Made by a program: the position numbers and the translations under genes. From positions 3,100,001 through 3,164,000 of the forward strand of contig NZ_CP108053.1 in the NCBI RefSeq assembly GCF_036173105.1: a DNA stretch of 64,000 nucleotides, given 5' to 3'. This document shows, piece by piece, positions 37,356 through 46,004 of the stretch. Within the stretch, counting starts at the first letter, position 1, and every line of letters begins with the position of its first letter. The DNA comes from Streptomyces sp. NBC_00287 (GTDB lineage: Bacteria; Actinomycetota; Actinomycetes; Streptomycetales; Streptomycetaceae). Under the pieces are notes generated by a model. That model ran no database searches and was not told where the DNA came from. It saw only the letters and a list, made by a program, of their open reading frames with translations.

Positions 37356-39455
37356 ATGCAGAACACCGCCACGCCCACGCACTGTCCGTACTGCGCCCTG
37401 CAGTGCGGGATGAATCTGACGGCCGCCCCGGACGGGACGGTCGAGCTGAGTGAGCGGGCGGACTTCCCGGTGAACCGGGGCGCGCTGTGCGGCAAGGGGC
37501 GTACGGCGCCGGCGGTCCTTTCGTCGAGCGTCCGTCTGACCTCGCCGTTGGTGCGCTCCGAGGACGGCACGCTGATGCCCGCCTCCTGGGAGGAGGCGCT
37601 GGACCGGGTCGCCGAGGGGCTCGGCCGCACGCGGACGGAACATGGCCCGGACGCGTGCGGGGTCTTCGGCGGCGGCGGTCTGACCAACGAGAAGGCGTAC
37701 ACGCTCGGCAAGTTCGCGCGAGTGGTGCTCGGCACCTCCCAGATCGACTACAACGGCCGCTTCTGCATGTCGTCTGCGGCGGCCGCCGGAATGAAGGCGT
37801 TCGGGCTCGACCGAGGCCTGCCGTTCCCGCTGGAGGACATCCCGAAGTCGGGCTGTGTGATCCTCGTCGGGTCCAATCTCGCGGAGACCATGCCGCCGTC
37901 GCTGCGGTTCTTCAACGAGCTGCGCGAGAACGGCGGCACCCTGATCGTCGTCGACCCGCGCCGCACCAAGACCGCCGAGCAGGCCGACCTGCACCTCGCG
38001 CCCCGCCCCGGCACCGACCTGGCCCTCGCGCTCGGGCTGCTGCACCTGGTCGTCGCCGAGGGGCGCACGGACGAGGAGTACATCCGCGAGCGGACGACCG
38101 GCTGGGAGGAGGCCCGCGCGGAGGCGCTGGCCCACTGGCCCGAGTACGTGGAGCGGATCACGGGCGTGTCCGTGCCCGAACTCCGCGAGGCGGTACGGAT
38201 GTTCTGCGAGCCGGAGTCCGCGATGGTGCTCACCGCCCGCGGTCCGGAGCAGCAGTCCAAGGGCACCGACACCGTGGGCGCCTGGATCAACCTGTGCCTG
38301 GCGACCGGCCGCGCTGGCCGCCCGCTGTCCGGCTACGGCTGTCTCACCGGCCAGGGCAACGGCCAGGGTGGACGCGAACACGGCCAGAAGGCCGACCAGT
38401 TGCCCGGCTACCGCAAGCTGACGGACCCGGAGGCACGGCGGCATGTGGCCGAGGTGTGGGGCGTGGACCCCGACTCGCTGCCGGGCCCGGGGCGCAGCGC
38501 GTACGAGCTGCTGGACGCGCTGGGTACGGACATTCGCGCGCTGCTGCTGATGGGCTCCAACCCGGTGGTGTCGGCGCCGCGCGCCGCGCATATCGAGGAT
38601 CGCATCAGGTCCCTTGATTTCCTTGCCGTCTGTGACGTCGTGCTGTCGGAGACGGCGGCCCTGGCGGATGTCGTCCTGCCGGTGACGCAGTGGGCGGAGG
38701 AGGCGGGGACGACGACGAACCTGGAGGGGCGGGTGCTCCTGCGCCGGCAGGCGATCACGCCCCCCGACGGCATCCGCAGCGACCTGGAGGTCATGCACGA
38801 GCTGGCCGACCGCCTCGGTGTGGAGAAGGGCTTCCCGATCGACCCCGAGGAGGTCTTCGAGGAGCTGCGCCGGGCCAGTGCGGGCGGCCCCGCCGACTAC
38901 TCCGGGATCACGTATCGCAGGCTCGCGGAGGAGAACGGTGTGTTCTGGCCGTGCCCGACGGACGCGAACTCCGCCGAGGCCGTTCACCCCGGCACGCCCC
39001 GCCTCTTCCACGACCGGTTCGCCACGGAGGACGGCCGGGCCCGCTTCGTGCCGGTCGCGCACCGGGCGACGGCGGAGGAACCGGACGACGAGTACCCGGT
39101 GCTGCTGACGACGGGACGGGTGGTGTCCCAGTACCAGTCGGGCGCCCAGACCCGCCGGGTCGACGAGCTCAACGCGGCCGCGCCGGGCCCCTTCGTGGAG
39201 CTGCACCCCCGCCTTGCGGCGCGGCTCGGCGCGGCCGAGGGCGACTCGCTGGCGGTGATCTCCCGTCGCGGCCGAGCGGTGGCCCCGGCCCGCATCACGA
39301 CCGCCATCCGCCCCGACACGGTCTTCATGCCCTTCCACTGGCCGGGCGAGGGCCGCGCGAACACGCTGACCAACCCGGCGCTCGACCCGACGTCACGGAT
39401 GCCGGAGTTCAAGGTGTGCGCGGTGCGGGTGGAAACGGTGACGTCACCGTCGTAG
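37356..39455 (+). CDS. nasA: Assimilatory nitrate reductase catalytic subunit
   Basis: 699 residues of the molybdopterin oxidoreductase family. An N-terminal [4Fe-4S] site is formed by Cys10, Cys13, Cys17 and Cys45, and the molybdenum ligand is probably the Cys near 137 in YNGRFCMSS. The domain order is MoCo core then a C-terminal dinucleotide-binding-like domain (QYQSGAQTRR, MPFHWPGEGRANTL). It lacks a Tat signal, so it is cytoplasmic, fitting NasA rather than periplasmic Nap. Formate dehydrogenase homology is close, but recalled S. coelicolor order (nasA as SCO2473) and nirBD 10 kb away favour nitrate assimilation. Its 3' end overlaps the convergent next gene by 12 bp. Confidence 0.82.
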   Translation: MQNTATPTHCPYCALQCGMNLTAAPDGTVELSERADFPVNRGALCGKGRTAPAVLSSSVRLTSPLVRSEDGTLMPASWEEALDRVAEGLGRTRTEHGPDACGVFGGGGLTNEKAYTLGKFARVVLGTSQIDYNGRFCMSSAAAAGMKAFGLDRGLPFPLEDIPKSGCVILVGSNLAETMPPSLRFFNELRENGGTLIVVDPRRTKTAEQADLHLAPRPGTDLALALGLLHLVVAEGRTDEEYIRERTTGWEEARAEALAHWPEYVERITGVSVPELREAVRMFCEPESAMVLTARGPEQQSKGTDTVGAWINLCLATGRAGRPLSGYGCLTGQGNGQGGREHGQKADQLPGYRKLTDPEARRHVAEVWGVDPDSLPGPGRSAYELLDALGTDIRALLLMGSNPVVSAPRAAHIEDRIRSLDFLAVCDVVLSETAALADVVLPVTQWAEEAGTTTNLEGRVLLRRQAITPPDGIRSDLEVMHELADRLGVEKGFPIDPEEVFEELRRASAGGPADYSGITYRRLAEENGVFWPCPTDANSAEAVHPGTPRLFHDRFATEDGRARFVPVAHRATAEEPDDEYPVLLTTGRVVSQYQSGAQTRRVDELNAAAPGPFVELHPRLAARLGAAEGDSLAVISRRGRAVAPARITTAIRPDTVFMPFHWPGEGRANTLTNPALDPTSRMPEFKVCAVRVETVTSPS

Positions 39456-39860
39456 GGCCCAGTCGCCGGTCTCGATGAGTTTGCCGTGCGCTCTTAGGCG
39501 AGCGGCGACGGCCGGGGCGGCCACATACACCCACGCGCGTACCCGGCGTGAGCCGGTGAGTACCTCTCGCTCGACCCGTTCGTAGAGGTTCCGTGGGTCT
39601 CCCGGCGCGTAGTCCTCCAGCCTGTCCAGGGCCCTCAGGAGGTCCGCGTACTCCTCGGGGCGGGCCGTGATCAGCTCGCCGCGGACGCGGGCGCCTGGTT
39701 CCTCGACCACGTACGGATATCCAGGACCGTCGTACAGCAGCGCGCCGTTGAGGGTTGCCGGTTCCTCCTTGAGCGTGCGGCCTCGGAGGAAGACGTCGTG
39801 GTTGGGCTCTCCGGGGCGGAGGGTTCCGTAGACGAAGAACGGCAAAGTCACAGGGCTCAC
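39444..39860 (-). CDS. Gamma-glutamylcyclotransferase/AIG2-like protein
   Basis: 138 residues with the family's N-terminal substrate loop FFVYGTLRPGEPNHD and the acidic catalytic region GELITARPEEYADLLRALDRLEDY. Such proteins form 5-oxoproline from gamma-glutamyl substrates or have related roles; the actual substrate is unknown. Start is the GTG at 39860, with another GTG three codons in. It is divergent from the M4 protease gene (135 bp apart). Confidence 0.82.
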   Translation of the reverse strand: MSPVTLPFFVYGTLRPGEPNHDVFLRGRTLKEEPATLNGALLYDGPGYPYVVEEPGARVRGELITARPEEYADLLRALDRLEDYAPGDPRNLYERVEREVLTGSRRVRAWVYVAAPAVAARLRAHGKLIETGDWALRR

Positions 39861-39995
39861 AGAAACGATTCTGACCCCTCACACATCTCCACGGGACGGC
39901 CCTGGCCACCGACCTGTCATGGCCCCTTAAATCGCAGGACAAGATCGCTCCCGTTCCCCCTGCGCCGGTCGCCAGGCGCGTTCCCGAGGAGATCC

Positions 39996-41630
39996 ATGAG
40001 CCGCATACGGCCGCACGCCCGAGGTACCCGTCTCGCCACCGCCGGTGTGGCCGTCACCGCGGCCGGCCTGCTCGCCGCGACGCTCACCCCGTCCGCCGGT
40101 GCCGCGGACGGGCCGACGCGGGCCGCCGCCGTCGAGAACGCGGCCAACGCCCTCACCCACCTGGGCCTGACCTCCGCGGAGGCCACGAAGGTCCGGGATG
40201 TGATCGTCGACGCGGACGGCACGCAGCATGTGCGGTACGACCGGACGTATCGTCAACTTCCGGTGCTGGGCGGTGACTTCGTCGTCCACCTCACCAAGGA
40301 CGGTACCTACCGCAGCGCGTCCCGGGCTGTGAAGGGTTCCGTCGCCCCGGCCGCCGGTGTCACCCCCGCCCTGCCCGCCACCCGCGCCGCAGACCTCGCC
40401 GTCAACGCCCTGCGCGCCGCCAACCTCGGTGAGGCGCTCCGGCAGCTCACCGCGAAACCCCGGCTGGTCGTGGACGCCCTGCACGGCGCGCCCAAGCTGG
40501 CCTGGCAGACGGATGTGCTCGCCAAGGACTCCCTCGGCAACCCGGTCGGGCGGACCGTACTGACCGACGCGCGCACCGGCGCGCAGATCGACGCCTGGGA
40601 CACCCTGGAGACGGTGAGCGGTGACGGGAAGTCGCTGTACAGCGGGACGGTTCCGTTGAACACGACGCAGTCGGGATCGACGTACGAACTCAAGGACCCT
40701 TCACGCGGGGGCACTTACACCGGCGACGCGGCCAACAAGACCGACCTGTGCCTGCTCACCACCATCTGCATCAGCCGGGCGCCGTCGACGGTGTTCACCG
40801 ACGCCGACAACCACTGGGGCACGGGCACCGATCGTGCGACGGCGGCCGTGGACGCGCAGTACGGCACCGACATGACCTGGGACTACTTCAAGGGCGTCCA
40901 CGGCCGCAACGGCATCGCGGGCGACGGCAAGGGCTCGTACAACCGGGTGCACTACGGGACGCGGTACAACAACGCCTTCTGGGACGACAGTTGCTTCTGC
41001 ATGACCTACGGCGACGGTGACGGGACGAACCTCGGTCCGCTGGTGTCGCTGGACGTGGCGGGCCACGAGATGTCGCACGGGGTGACGTCGAAGACGGCGG
41101 CGCTGACCTACTCGGGCGAGTCCGGGGGCCTGAACGAGGCGACCTCCGACATCTTCGGCGCGCTGGTGGAGTTCCACGCGGCGAACGGCTCGGACCCCGG
41201 GGACTATCTGATCGGCGAGAAGATCGTCCGGGACGGGTTCGGGCAGGATGCGCTGCGCTACATGGACAAGCCCTCCAAGGACGGCAGTTCGGTGGACTGC
41301 TGGAGCTCGACCACGGCCAACCTCGACGTCCACTACTCCTCCGGCGTCGGCAACCACTTCGCATACCTCCTCGCGGAGGGCAGCGGCGCCAAGACGATCA
41401 ACGGGGTCGCGCACAACTCGCCCACCTGCAACGGCTCTTCGGTCACCGGCATCGGCCGGGCCAAGCTGGGTGCGATCTGGTACCGGGCGCTGACGGTCTA
41501 CATGACGTCGTCGACGAACTACGCGGGCGCCCGTACGGCGACTTTGAGCGCGGCGAAGGATCTGTACGGCGCGGGCAGCACGGAGTACGCGGCGGTGGCG
41601 GCGGCCTGGAGTGCGGTCAACGTGGGCTGA
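39996..41630 (+). CDS. Secreted M4-family (thermolysin-like) metallopeptidase
   Basis: 544 residues: Sec signal peptide (about 1-36, ending PSAGA), an FTP-type propeptide that inhibits and folds the enzyme (about 45-210), and a catalytic domain. Zinc and catalytic residues are in GHEMSHGVT (about 356-363) and GGLNEATSD (third ligand Glu near 381), with a further catalytic His expected near VHYSSGVGNHF. Start at the ATG after GAGGAG with 4 nt spacing. Secreted neutral protease likely active in nutrient scavenging. No bldA TTA codon is seen. Confidence 0.93.
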   Translation: MSRIRPHARGTRLATAGVAVTAAGLLAATLTPSAGAADGPTRAAAVENAANALTHLGLTSAEATKVRDVIVDADGTQHVRYDRTYRQLPVLGGDFVVHLTKDGTYRSASRAVKGSVAPAAGVTPALPATRAADLAVNALRAANLGEALRQLTAKPRLVVDALHGAPKLAWQTDVLAKDSLGNPVGRTVLTDARTGAQIDAWDTLETVSGDGKSLYSGTVPLNTTQSGSTYELKDPSRGGTYTGDAANKTDLCLLTTICISRAPSTVFTDADNHWGTGTDRATAAVDAQYGTDMTWDYFKGVHGRNGIAGDGKGSYNRVHYGTRYNNAFWDDSCFCMTYGDGDGTNLGPLVSLDVAGHEMSHGVTSKTAALTYSGESGGLNEATSDIFGALVEFHAANGSDPGDYLIGEKIVRDGFGQDALRYMDKPSKDGSSVDCWSSTTANLDVHYSSGVGNHFAYLLAEGSGAKTINGVAHNSPTCNGSSVTGIGRAKLGAIWYRALTVYMTSSTNYAGARTATLSAAKDLYGAGSTEYAAVAAAWSAVNVG

Positions 41631-41646
41631 GCGCACGGGAAATGCG

Positions 41647-41696
41647 GTGGCCGGGGTGACGGGGGCGCGGTTAGGCTCCCCTGCCGCCCCGGCCAC
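41647..41696 (+). terminator. Hairpin after the M4 protease gene
   Basis: Perfect 10-bp arms GTGGCCGGGG and CCCCGGCCAC flank a 30-nt loop, 17 bp after the stop. It lacks a T-run; probably a transcript-stabilising or weak terminator structure. The phosphotransferase start lies 15 bp beyond. Confidence 0.5.
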
Positions 41697-41711
41697 ACCT
41701 CTTGGAGCCCC

Positions 41712-42605
41712 ATGCCGAAGATGCGCCCCGACGAACTCGACATCGACGCGGAGCTGGTCCGTCGGCTGATCCCGGAGCAGTTCCCGCAGTGGGCCCGGCT
41801 CCCGGTCCGTCTGGTCCGCTCGGCCGGTACCGACAACGCCATGTACCGGCTCGGCGACGACCTGGTCGTACGGTTGCCCCGGCTGCCCGGCGGCGAGGGG
41901 CAGATCATCCGGGAGCATCGCTGGCTGCCTCAACTGGCCCCGCATCTGCCGCTGTCGGTGCCGGTGCCGGTGGCCGTGGGTGAGCCCGGTGCGGGGTTCG
42001 CGCTGCCGTGGGGGGTGTATCGGTGGCTGGAGGGCTCCAATGAGCTGGTCGAACTGGCCGACGCCGCCGTGGAGTTGGGTCGGTTCATCGCCGCTCTGCA
42101 CAAAGTCGACGCTGCCGGGGGCCCGCCCTCCTATCGGGGCGCGCCGCCCGGCCGTAACGACGAGGAGGTACGGGCCGCCATCCGCGACCTCGGCTCCGAC
42201 GGCACGATCGACCCGGCGCTCGCGACGGAGGTCTGGGAGCGGACCCTGCGCCTGCCCGACTGGGACGGTGCACCTGTCTGGCTACACGGGGACCTGCTGC
42301 CGGGCAACCTGCTCGCCGTCGACGGACGGCTGACCTCCGTCATCGACTTCGGCTGCCTCGGCATCGGGGACCCGGCGGTGGACCTGATGGCCGCGTGGAC
42401 CGTGTTCACCGCCGGGACCCGCGAGGCGTTCCGCGCCGCCGCCGACGTCGACGACGCGACCTGGGAACGGGGCCGGGGCTGGGCCCTGTGCTTCGGTCTG
42501 ACGGCCGAGCACTACTACGGCGACGCCTTCGGCAACGGCATGAATCCGGTGCTGGCCGGGGTGGGGCGACGGGCTGTGGCGGAGGCGCTGGCCGAGTGCG
42601 GGTGA
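41712..42605 (+). CDS. Aminoglycoside phosphotransferase-family protein (APH)
   Basis: 297 residues with kinase-like motifs: catalytic loop WLHGDLLPGNLL and metal-binding VIDFGCLGIGDPAVDL. The ATP-lobe Lys is less clear; VVRLPR occupies the expected position. APH-family proteins phosphorylate aminoglycosides, choline, sugars or other small molecules; there is no biosynthetic context to indicate a resistance role. Start at ATG after GGAG with 4 nt spacing. It converges with the quinone reductase gene, only 2 bp apart. Confidence 0.85.
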   Translation: MPKMRPDELDIDAELVRRLIPEQFPQWARLPVRLVRSAGTDNAMYRLGDDLVVRLPRLPGGEGQIIREHRWLPQLAPHLPLSVPVPVAVGEPGAGFALPWGVYRWLEGSNELVELADAAVELGRFIAALHKVDAAGGPPSYRGAPPGRNDEEVRAAIRDLGSDGTIDPALATEVWERTLRLPDWDGAPVWLHGDLLPGNLLAVDGRLTSVIDFGCLGIGDPAVDLMAAWTVFTAGTREAFRAAADVDDATWERGRGWALCFGLTAEHYYGDAFGNGMNPVLAGVGRRAVAEALAECG

Positions 42606-42607
42606 TC

Positions 42608-43477
42608 TCAGCCGGCCGCGTCCGCGACCAGGTCGTGCACCGGCCGGGGCGCGGCCGCCAGCAGCTCGGGCAGGTCGGAGTCCTTGGCCTCCAGGAAGCC
42701 CGCGCCCATGTTGGAGAAGAGGGACAGGGTGTGGGTGATCTGGTAGGCCTCGAAGCCCTGGCCCGCCAAGGCGGCGCGCGCCTCGGAGAGAGAGGCGGGT
42801 TGGTAAGTGACCGGCCTGTCGTACTTCTTGGCCAACAGGTCTGCGATCTCGTCGCCGCCGAGCGCGGTGACGCCTTCGAGTTCGTACGTCCGTCCCGCGT
42901 GCCGGCTGCGTCCACCCGTGGTCAGTTCACCGTCGGCCTCGGCCGCCACCCGCACGGTGATGTCCGCGAGGTCCTCCCTGGCCACGACCGACATCCGTCC
43001 CGTGCCGAGGGCGGCGGCGAAGATCCCGCTCTCGGCTGCCGGTGCGGCGGCCGCCGCCGAGAGGCCGCCCAGGAGTTCGGCGTACAGGCCGTTGCGCAGG
43101 ATCGTGTGGTCGAACGGCCCCTCTGCCAGGCGGTTCTCGGTCCACCGGTGCGGGAGCGCGAGGGTCGTGCGCTCACCGGAGCCCGCCAGGCTGGTGTAGA
43201 TCACCTGGCGTACGCCCGCTGCCGCCGCCGCGTCGGCCACCGCGCCATGGCGGGCCAGCACGACATCGTCCTCGGCGTAACCGGCCGAGATCATCACCAG
43301 TACGTCGACCCCGGCGAACCCCTCCGCCAGGCTCGCCGGGTCGTCGAAGTCGATAGGCCGCGCGGTGGAGCCGTCGCCGCCGCGGGTGCCGGCCACGACA
43401 TCGACTCCGTCGAGTGCGGACAGGCCCTGGAGCACCAGACGGCCGAGTCCTCCTGAAACGCCGGTCACGAGAATCAT
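42608..43477 (-). CDS. NAD(P)H:quinone oxidoreductase, QOR2/YtfG-like (NmrA family)
   Basis: 289 residues with N-terminal Rossmann motif MILVTGVSGGLGRLV and the atypical-SDR pattern VIYTSLAGSG, ending in an NmrA-like substrate domain. Closest described relative by layout is E. coli YtfG, which is divergently paired with an HxlR-type regulator exactly as here. It probably detoxifies quinones or reactive electrophiles. Start set at ATG 43477 after AAGGA; the frame is open 15 codons more without a better ribosome site. Confidence 0.82.
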   Translation of the reverse strand: MILVTGVSGGLGRLVLQGLSALDGVDVVAGTRGGDGSTARPIDFDDPASLAEGFAGVDVLVMISAGYAEDDVVLARHGAVADAAAAAGVRQVIYTSLAGSGERTTLALPHRWTENRLAEGPFDHTILRNGLYAELLGGLSAAAAAPAAESGIFAAALGTGRMSVVAREDLADITVRVAAEADGELTTGGRSRHAGRTYELEGVTALGGDEIADLLAKKYDRPVTYQPASLSEARAALAGQGFEAYQITHTLSLFSNMGAGFLEAKDSDLPELLAAAPRPVHDLVADAAG

Positions 43478-43558
43478 CCGAGCAGTCCTTGCGTTGATCC
43501 CATTACGAACAGCACCGAGCATCCGCCGGGTTCGGCGGTTCCATAAGGAGGCACTTTC

Positions 43559-43981
43559 GTGTCAGCCCCGAACACGGCCGTAAGTTCCCAGGTCAGCGCC
43601 GCTATTCCGGACGGCCCGTGTGGCGATGACGACTGTGGGATCCGTGATGTGCTGGACCGGCTGGGCGACCGGTGGACGGTGCTGGTGGTCGTGGAACTCG
43701 CCAAGGGCAGCCGTCGTTATGGCGAGTTGGAGCGCGCGATACCCGGTATCTCGCAGCGCATGCTGTCGCTGACCACGAAACGGCTGTGCCGGGACGGGCT
43801 CGTCGAACGGATCGTCCATCCGACGCTCCCGCCCCAGGTGGAGTACCGCCTGACCGCGATGGGGAGCAGCCTCTCGGCCGTGATCTCCGGGCTCGCCGAC
43901 TGGTCCCGCGACCACAAACCGGCCATCGAGGAGGCGCGGGCGGAGTGGGACGCGGAGCATCCGAGCGGGCACACCGCATGA
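43559..43981 (+). CDS. HxlR-family redox-type transcriptional regulator
   Basis: 140 residues: the HxlR winged helix with CGIRDVLDRLGDRWTVLVV, the recognition region ISQRMLSLTTKRL and the beta-wing motif PPQVEYRLT. Two Cys (in GPCGDDDCG) precede the domain; related QorR/YodB proteins use a Cys in this position to sense quinones or thiol stress. It is divergent from the quinone reductase gene and probably represses it. Start is GTG after AAGGAGG (7 nt). Its stop overlaps the acetyltransferase start (ATGA). Confidence 0.88.
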   Translation: MSAPNTAVSSQVSAAIPDGPCGDDDCGIRDVLDRLGDRWTVLVVVELAKGSRRYGELERAIPGISQRMLSLTTKRLCRDGLVERIVHPTLPPQVEYRLTAMGSSLSAVISGLADWSRDHKPAIEEARAEWDAEHPSGHTA

Positions 43982-44532
43982 CGCGGCAAGGGACCATCGG
44001 GACAGAGCGCATGGACGGACCGGCCGCCGCGCAGGCCGAGGACGCGTTCAGGCTGGTCTACGCCGAGGCGTTCGGGGAGCCGCCGTACAACGAGACCGCC
44101 GACGACGTCGCGGCCACCTTCCGGCGCTTCCGCTCCCAGGTGCGCAGGGCCGGTTTCCGCGGCGCCCTGGCCCGTACCGAGGACGGCGAGCCGGTCGGTA
44201 TGGCGTACGGCTTCTCACTCGCCCCCGACGCGGTGTGGTGGGACCGGCTGACCGAGCCCGTGCCCGACGAGATGCGGCGCGAGGACGGGCGCCGCACCTT
44301 CGGGCTCATGGAACTTGCCGTGCGGCGGCCGTGGCGCGGGCGGGGTATCGCGCGGCGCCTGCACGAGACGCTGCTCGACGGGATCGAGGCCGAGCGGGTG
44401 CTGCTCAACGTGCACCCGGAGAACGAGGCGGCGTCGGCCGCGTACCGGGCGTGGGGGTACCGGAAGGTCGGCGAGGCCCGGCCCCAGGAAGGCGCGGGCC
44501 TCCATGACGTGATGCTGCTCGGGCTGCGCTGA
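43978..44532 (+). CDS. GNAT-family N-acetyltransferase
   Basis: 184 residues with the acetyl-CoA-binding motif RRPWRGRGIARRLHE and the C-terminal NEAASAAYRAWGYRKVGEAR segment. The substrate is unknown. It begins inside the regulator stop codon (ATGA overlap), so both are translated from one mRNA; whether it belongs functionally to the quinone response cannot be read from sequence. Confidence 0.85.
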   Translation: MTRQGTIGTERMDGPAAAQAEDAFRLVYAEAFGEPPYNETADDVAATFRRFRSQVRRAGFRGALARTEDGEPVGMAYGFSLAPDAVWWDRLTEPVPDEMRREDGRRTFGLMELAVRRPWRGRGIARRLHETLLDGIEAERVLLNVHPENEAASAAYRAWGYRKVGEARPQEGAGLHDVMLLGLR

Positions 44533-44543
44533 AACCGAACCGC

Positions 44544-45128
44544 TCAACCCCCGTACGGCCGCCGCTCCTTCGCCTCGCGCAGTGCGGTCCCCCACCACAC
44601 CAGCTGGTCCAGCATCGCCTTGGCCGCCGCGTCCGGGCCCGTCGGGTCCTTCAGGCGGCCGGAGTCGTCGAAGGAGGCGCCGGCGTTGTGGAAGGAGACG
44701 GTGTCGCGGACCGTCACGGCGTGGAGTTCGGCGAAGACCTGGCGGAGGTGCTCCGTGGCGCGCAGGCCGCCCGCGAGACCGCCGTAGGAGACCAGGGCGA
44801 CGGGCTTGGCGCGCCACTCGGCGTAGTGCCAGTCGATGAGGTTCTTCAGGCCCGCCGGGTAGGAGTGGTTGTACTCGGGGGTGAGGACGACGAAGGCGTC
44901 GGCCGTCGCCAGCTTCGGGCTTACGTCGGTCAGGGCCGCGGTCGCCTCCTCGGTGCGGGCGAAGGAGGTCGGCAGCGCGACCTCGGCGACATCCACGACC
45001 TGCGGGGTGAGGTCCTCGCGGCGCTGGACGTGGTCGAGGAGCCACTCGGCGACGACGGGGCCGAAGCGGCCGTGGCGGTTGCTGCCGACGACGACGGTGA
45101 CGTTCAGAGGTTCCGTGGTGGAAGTCAT
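44544..45128 (-). CDS. NADPH-dependent FMN reductase (SoxR-controlled)
   Basis: 194 residues of the flavodoxin-like FMN reductase family: phosphate loop VVVGSNRHGRFGP, the flavin motif LTPEYNHSYPAGLKNLID and the downstream VSYGGLAGG. Start set at ATG 45128, immediately following a SoxR-type promoter (-10 CAGGCT six nt upstream), suggesting a leaderless mRNA. In S. coelicolor I recall the orthologue SCO2478 as one of the few SoxR targets, induced by redox-active compounds such as actinorhodin. Likely role: flavin or quinone reduction in response to such molecules. Confidence 0.9.
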   Translation of the reverse strand: MTSTTEPLNVTVVVGSNRHGRFGPVVAEWLLDHVQRREDLTPQVVDVAEVALPTSFARTEEATAALTDVSPKLATADAFVVLTPEYNHSYPAGLKNLIDWHYAEWRAKPVALVSYGGLAGGLRATEHLRQVFAELHAVTVRDTVSFHNAGASFDDSGRLKDPTGPDAAAKAMLDQLVWWGTALREAKERRPYGG

Positions 45129-45134
45129 GCGAGC

Positions 45135-45165
45135 AGCCTGATACCTCAACCTTTATTGAGGTCAA
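45135..45165 (-). promoter_or_regulatory. SoxR box and promoter with 19-bp spacer
   Basis: On the minus strand -35 TTGACC (45160-45165) and -10 CAGGCT (45135-45140) are 19 bp apart, as in MerR-family promoters. Between them lies a perfect inverted repeat CCTCAA-N6-TTGAGG (45144-45161), extendable by one more base pair, matching the known SoxR box. No soxR gene is in the window. Confidence 0.88.
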
Positions 45166-45377
45166 GCGCCGCATCGGGTCACCCGTTCACACGCGCCGCG
45201 CACGCACTTCCCGCACACCCTTGCCGTAAGGGCGTTGACCTGCCGAAACACACTGTTCGACCAGCTTTCCTGACACCCATTCACCCCAATTCTGACGGCC
45301 CCTCAGGAAGCGCGCCCGGCCCGCTGCCCCTTACCTCGGAAGGGCAGTGACCCACCGCTGAGCTCGAAGGAGCACCG

Positions 45378-45896
45378 ATGCGCCGTACCGCCCGTCTGCT
45401 CACCGGGAGCGCGCTCGCCGTCGCGGTCGCCGGGCTGGTCTCCGTACCGGCGTATGCCGCAGACGCGGGCAGTCTTGAGGTGTACCCCTCTTCGGCCGTC
45501 CCCGGCGGTCAGGTCACTGTGAACACGGCGGCGTGCGCGGAGGGTACGGCGGCCGGGGACGCCAGCGCGGTGGGCGCCGGTGCGTTCACGCTGGCGCCGA
45601 GCACCCATGAGCAGGACGCGATCGGCCAGTTCCGGGTGCCGTCGAGCGCGCAGCCGGGGACGTACGAGATCACCGCTACCTGCGCCGAGGGCGGCCGGAA
45701 GGTGACCGGCGACCTGGTGGTGACGCTGGCCTCGCAGCGGCAGCAGGTGCATCCGCGAGGAAGTGTGAAGACGGGGGTCGGCGGCGCACTCGGCCCCGAC
45801 CCCGTACAGACCGCGGCGGGCGTGGCGGCTCTCGCCGTCGCCGCCGCGGGCGGTACCTGGCTCCTGCATCGCCGGGCGAGAGGCGACGGGATCTGA
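45378..45896 (+). CDS. Small cell-surface protein, possible sortase substrate
   Basis: 172 residues: Sec signal peptide (1-27, ending AYA-AD), a beta-rich extracytoplasmic domain with a pair of Cys (AACAEG and ATCAEG) that probably form a disulfide, then a C-terminal hydrophobic stretch (about 145-162) and basic tail HRRARGDGI. This tail looks like a sorting signal, but no LPXTG or LAXTG pentapeptide precedes the helix. It is followed 108 bp downstream by a class F sortase gene, suggesting they work together. Start at ATG after AAGGAG. Confidence 0.72.
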   Translation: MRRTARLLTGSALAVAVAGLVSVPAYAADAGSLEVYPSSAVPGGQVTVNTAACAEGTAAGDASAVGAGAFTLAPSTHEQDAIGQFRVPSSAQPGTYEITATCAEGGRKVTGDLVVTLASQRQQVHPRGSVKTGVGGALGPDPVQTAAGVAALAVAAAGGTWLLHRRARGDGI

Positions 45897-45918
45897 CGGA
45901 CACCCTCCGCTGTCCGTC
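45895..45918 (+). terminator. Hairpin after the surface-protein gene
   Basis: Perfect 8-bp arms GACGGACA and TGTCCGTC around an 8-nt loop begin at the stop codon. No T-run; possible weak terminator. Confidence 0.5.
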
Positions 45919-45939
45919 CCGCCGGTACCGCATGTCCCC

Positions 45940-45980
45940 TCCCCCTCCGGGTCCGACGCCCCTCGCGGCCCGGAGGGGGA
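45940..45980 (+). other. Stable hairpin upstream of the sortase gene
   Basis: Arms TCCCCCTCCGGG and CCCGGAGGGGGA form a perfect 12-bp stem with a 17-nt loop, 24 bp before the sortase GTG. It could terminate or attenuate read-through from the surface-protein gene. Confidence 0.55.
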
Positions 45981-46004
45981 CCAGGGTCCGTCCAGGAGGC
46001 TCGA

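Noticed and set aside
41712..42605. Antibiotic self-resistance gene of a nearby cluster
   Set aside because: APH-family motifs are present, but there is no aminoglycoside cluster nearby and the family has many other substrates.
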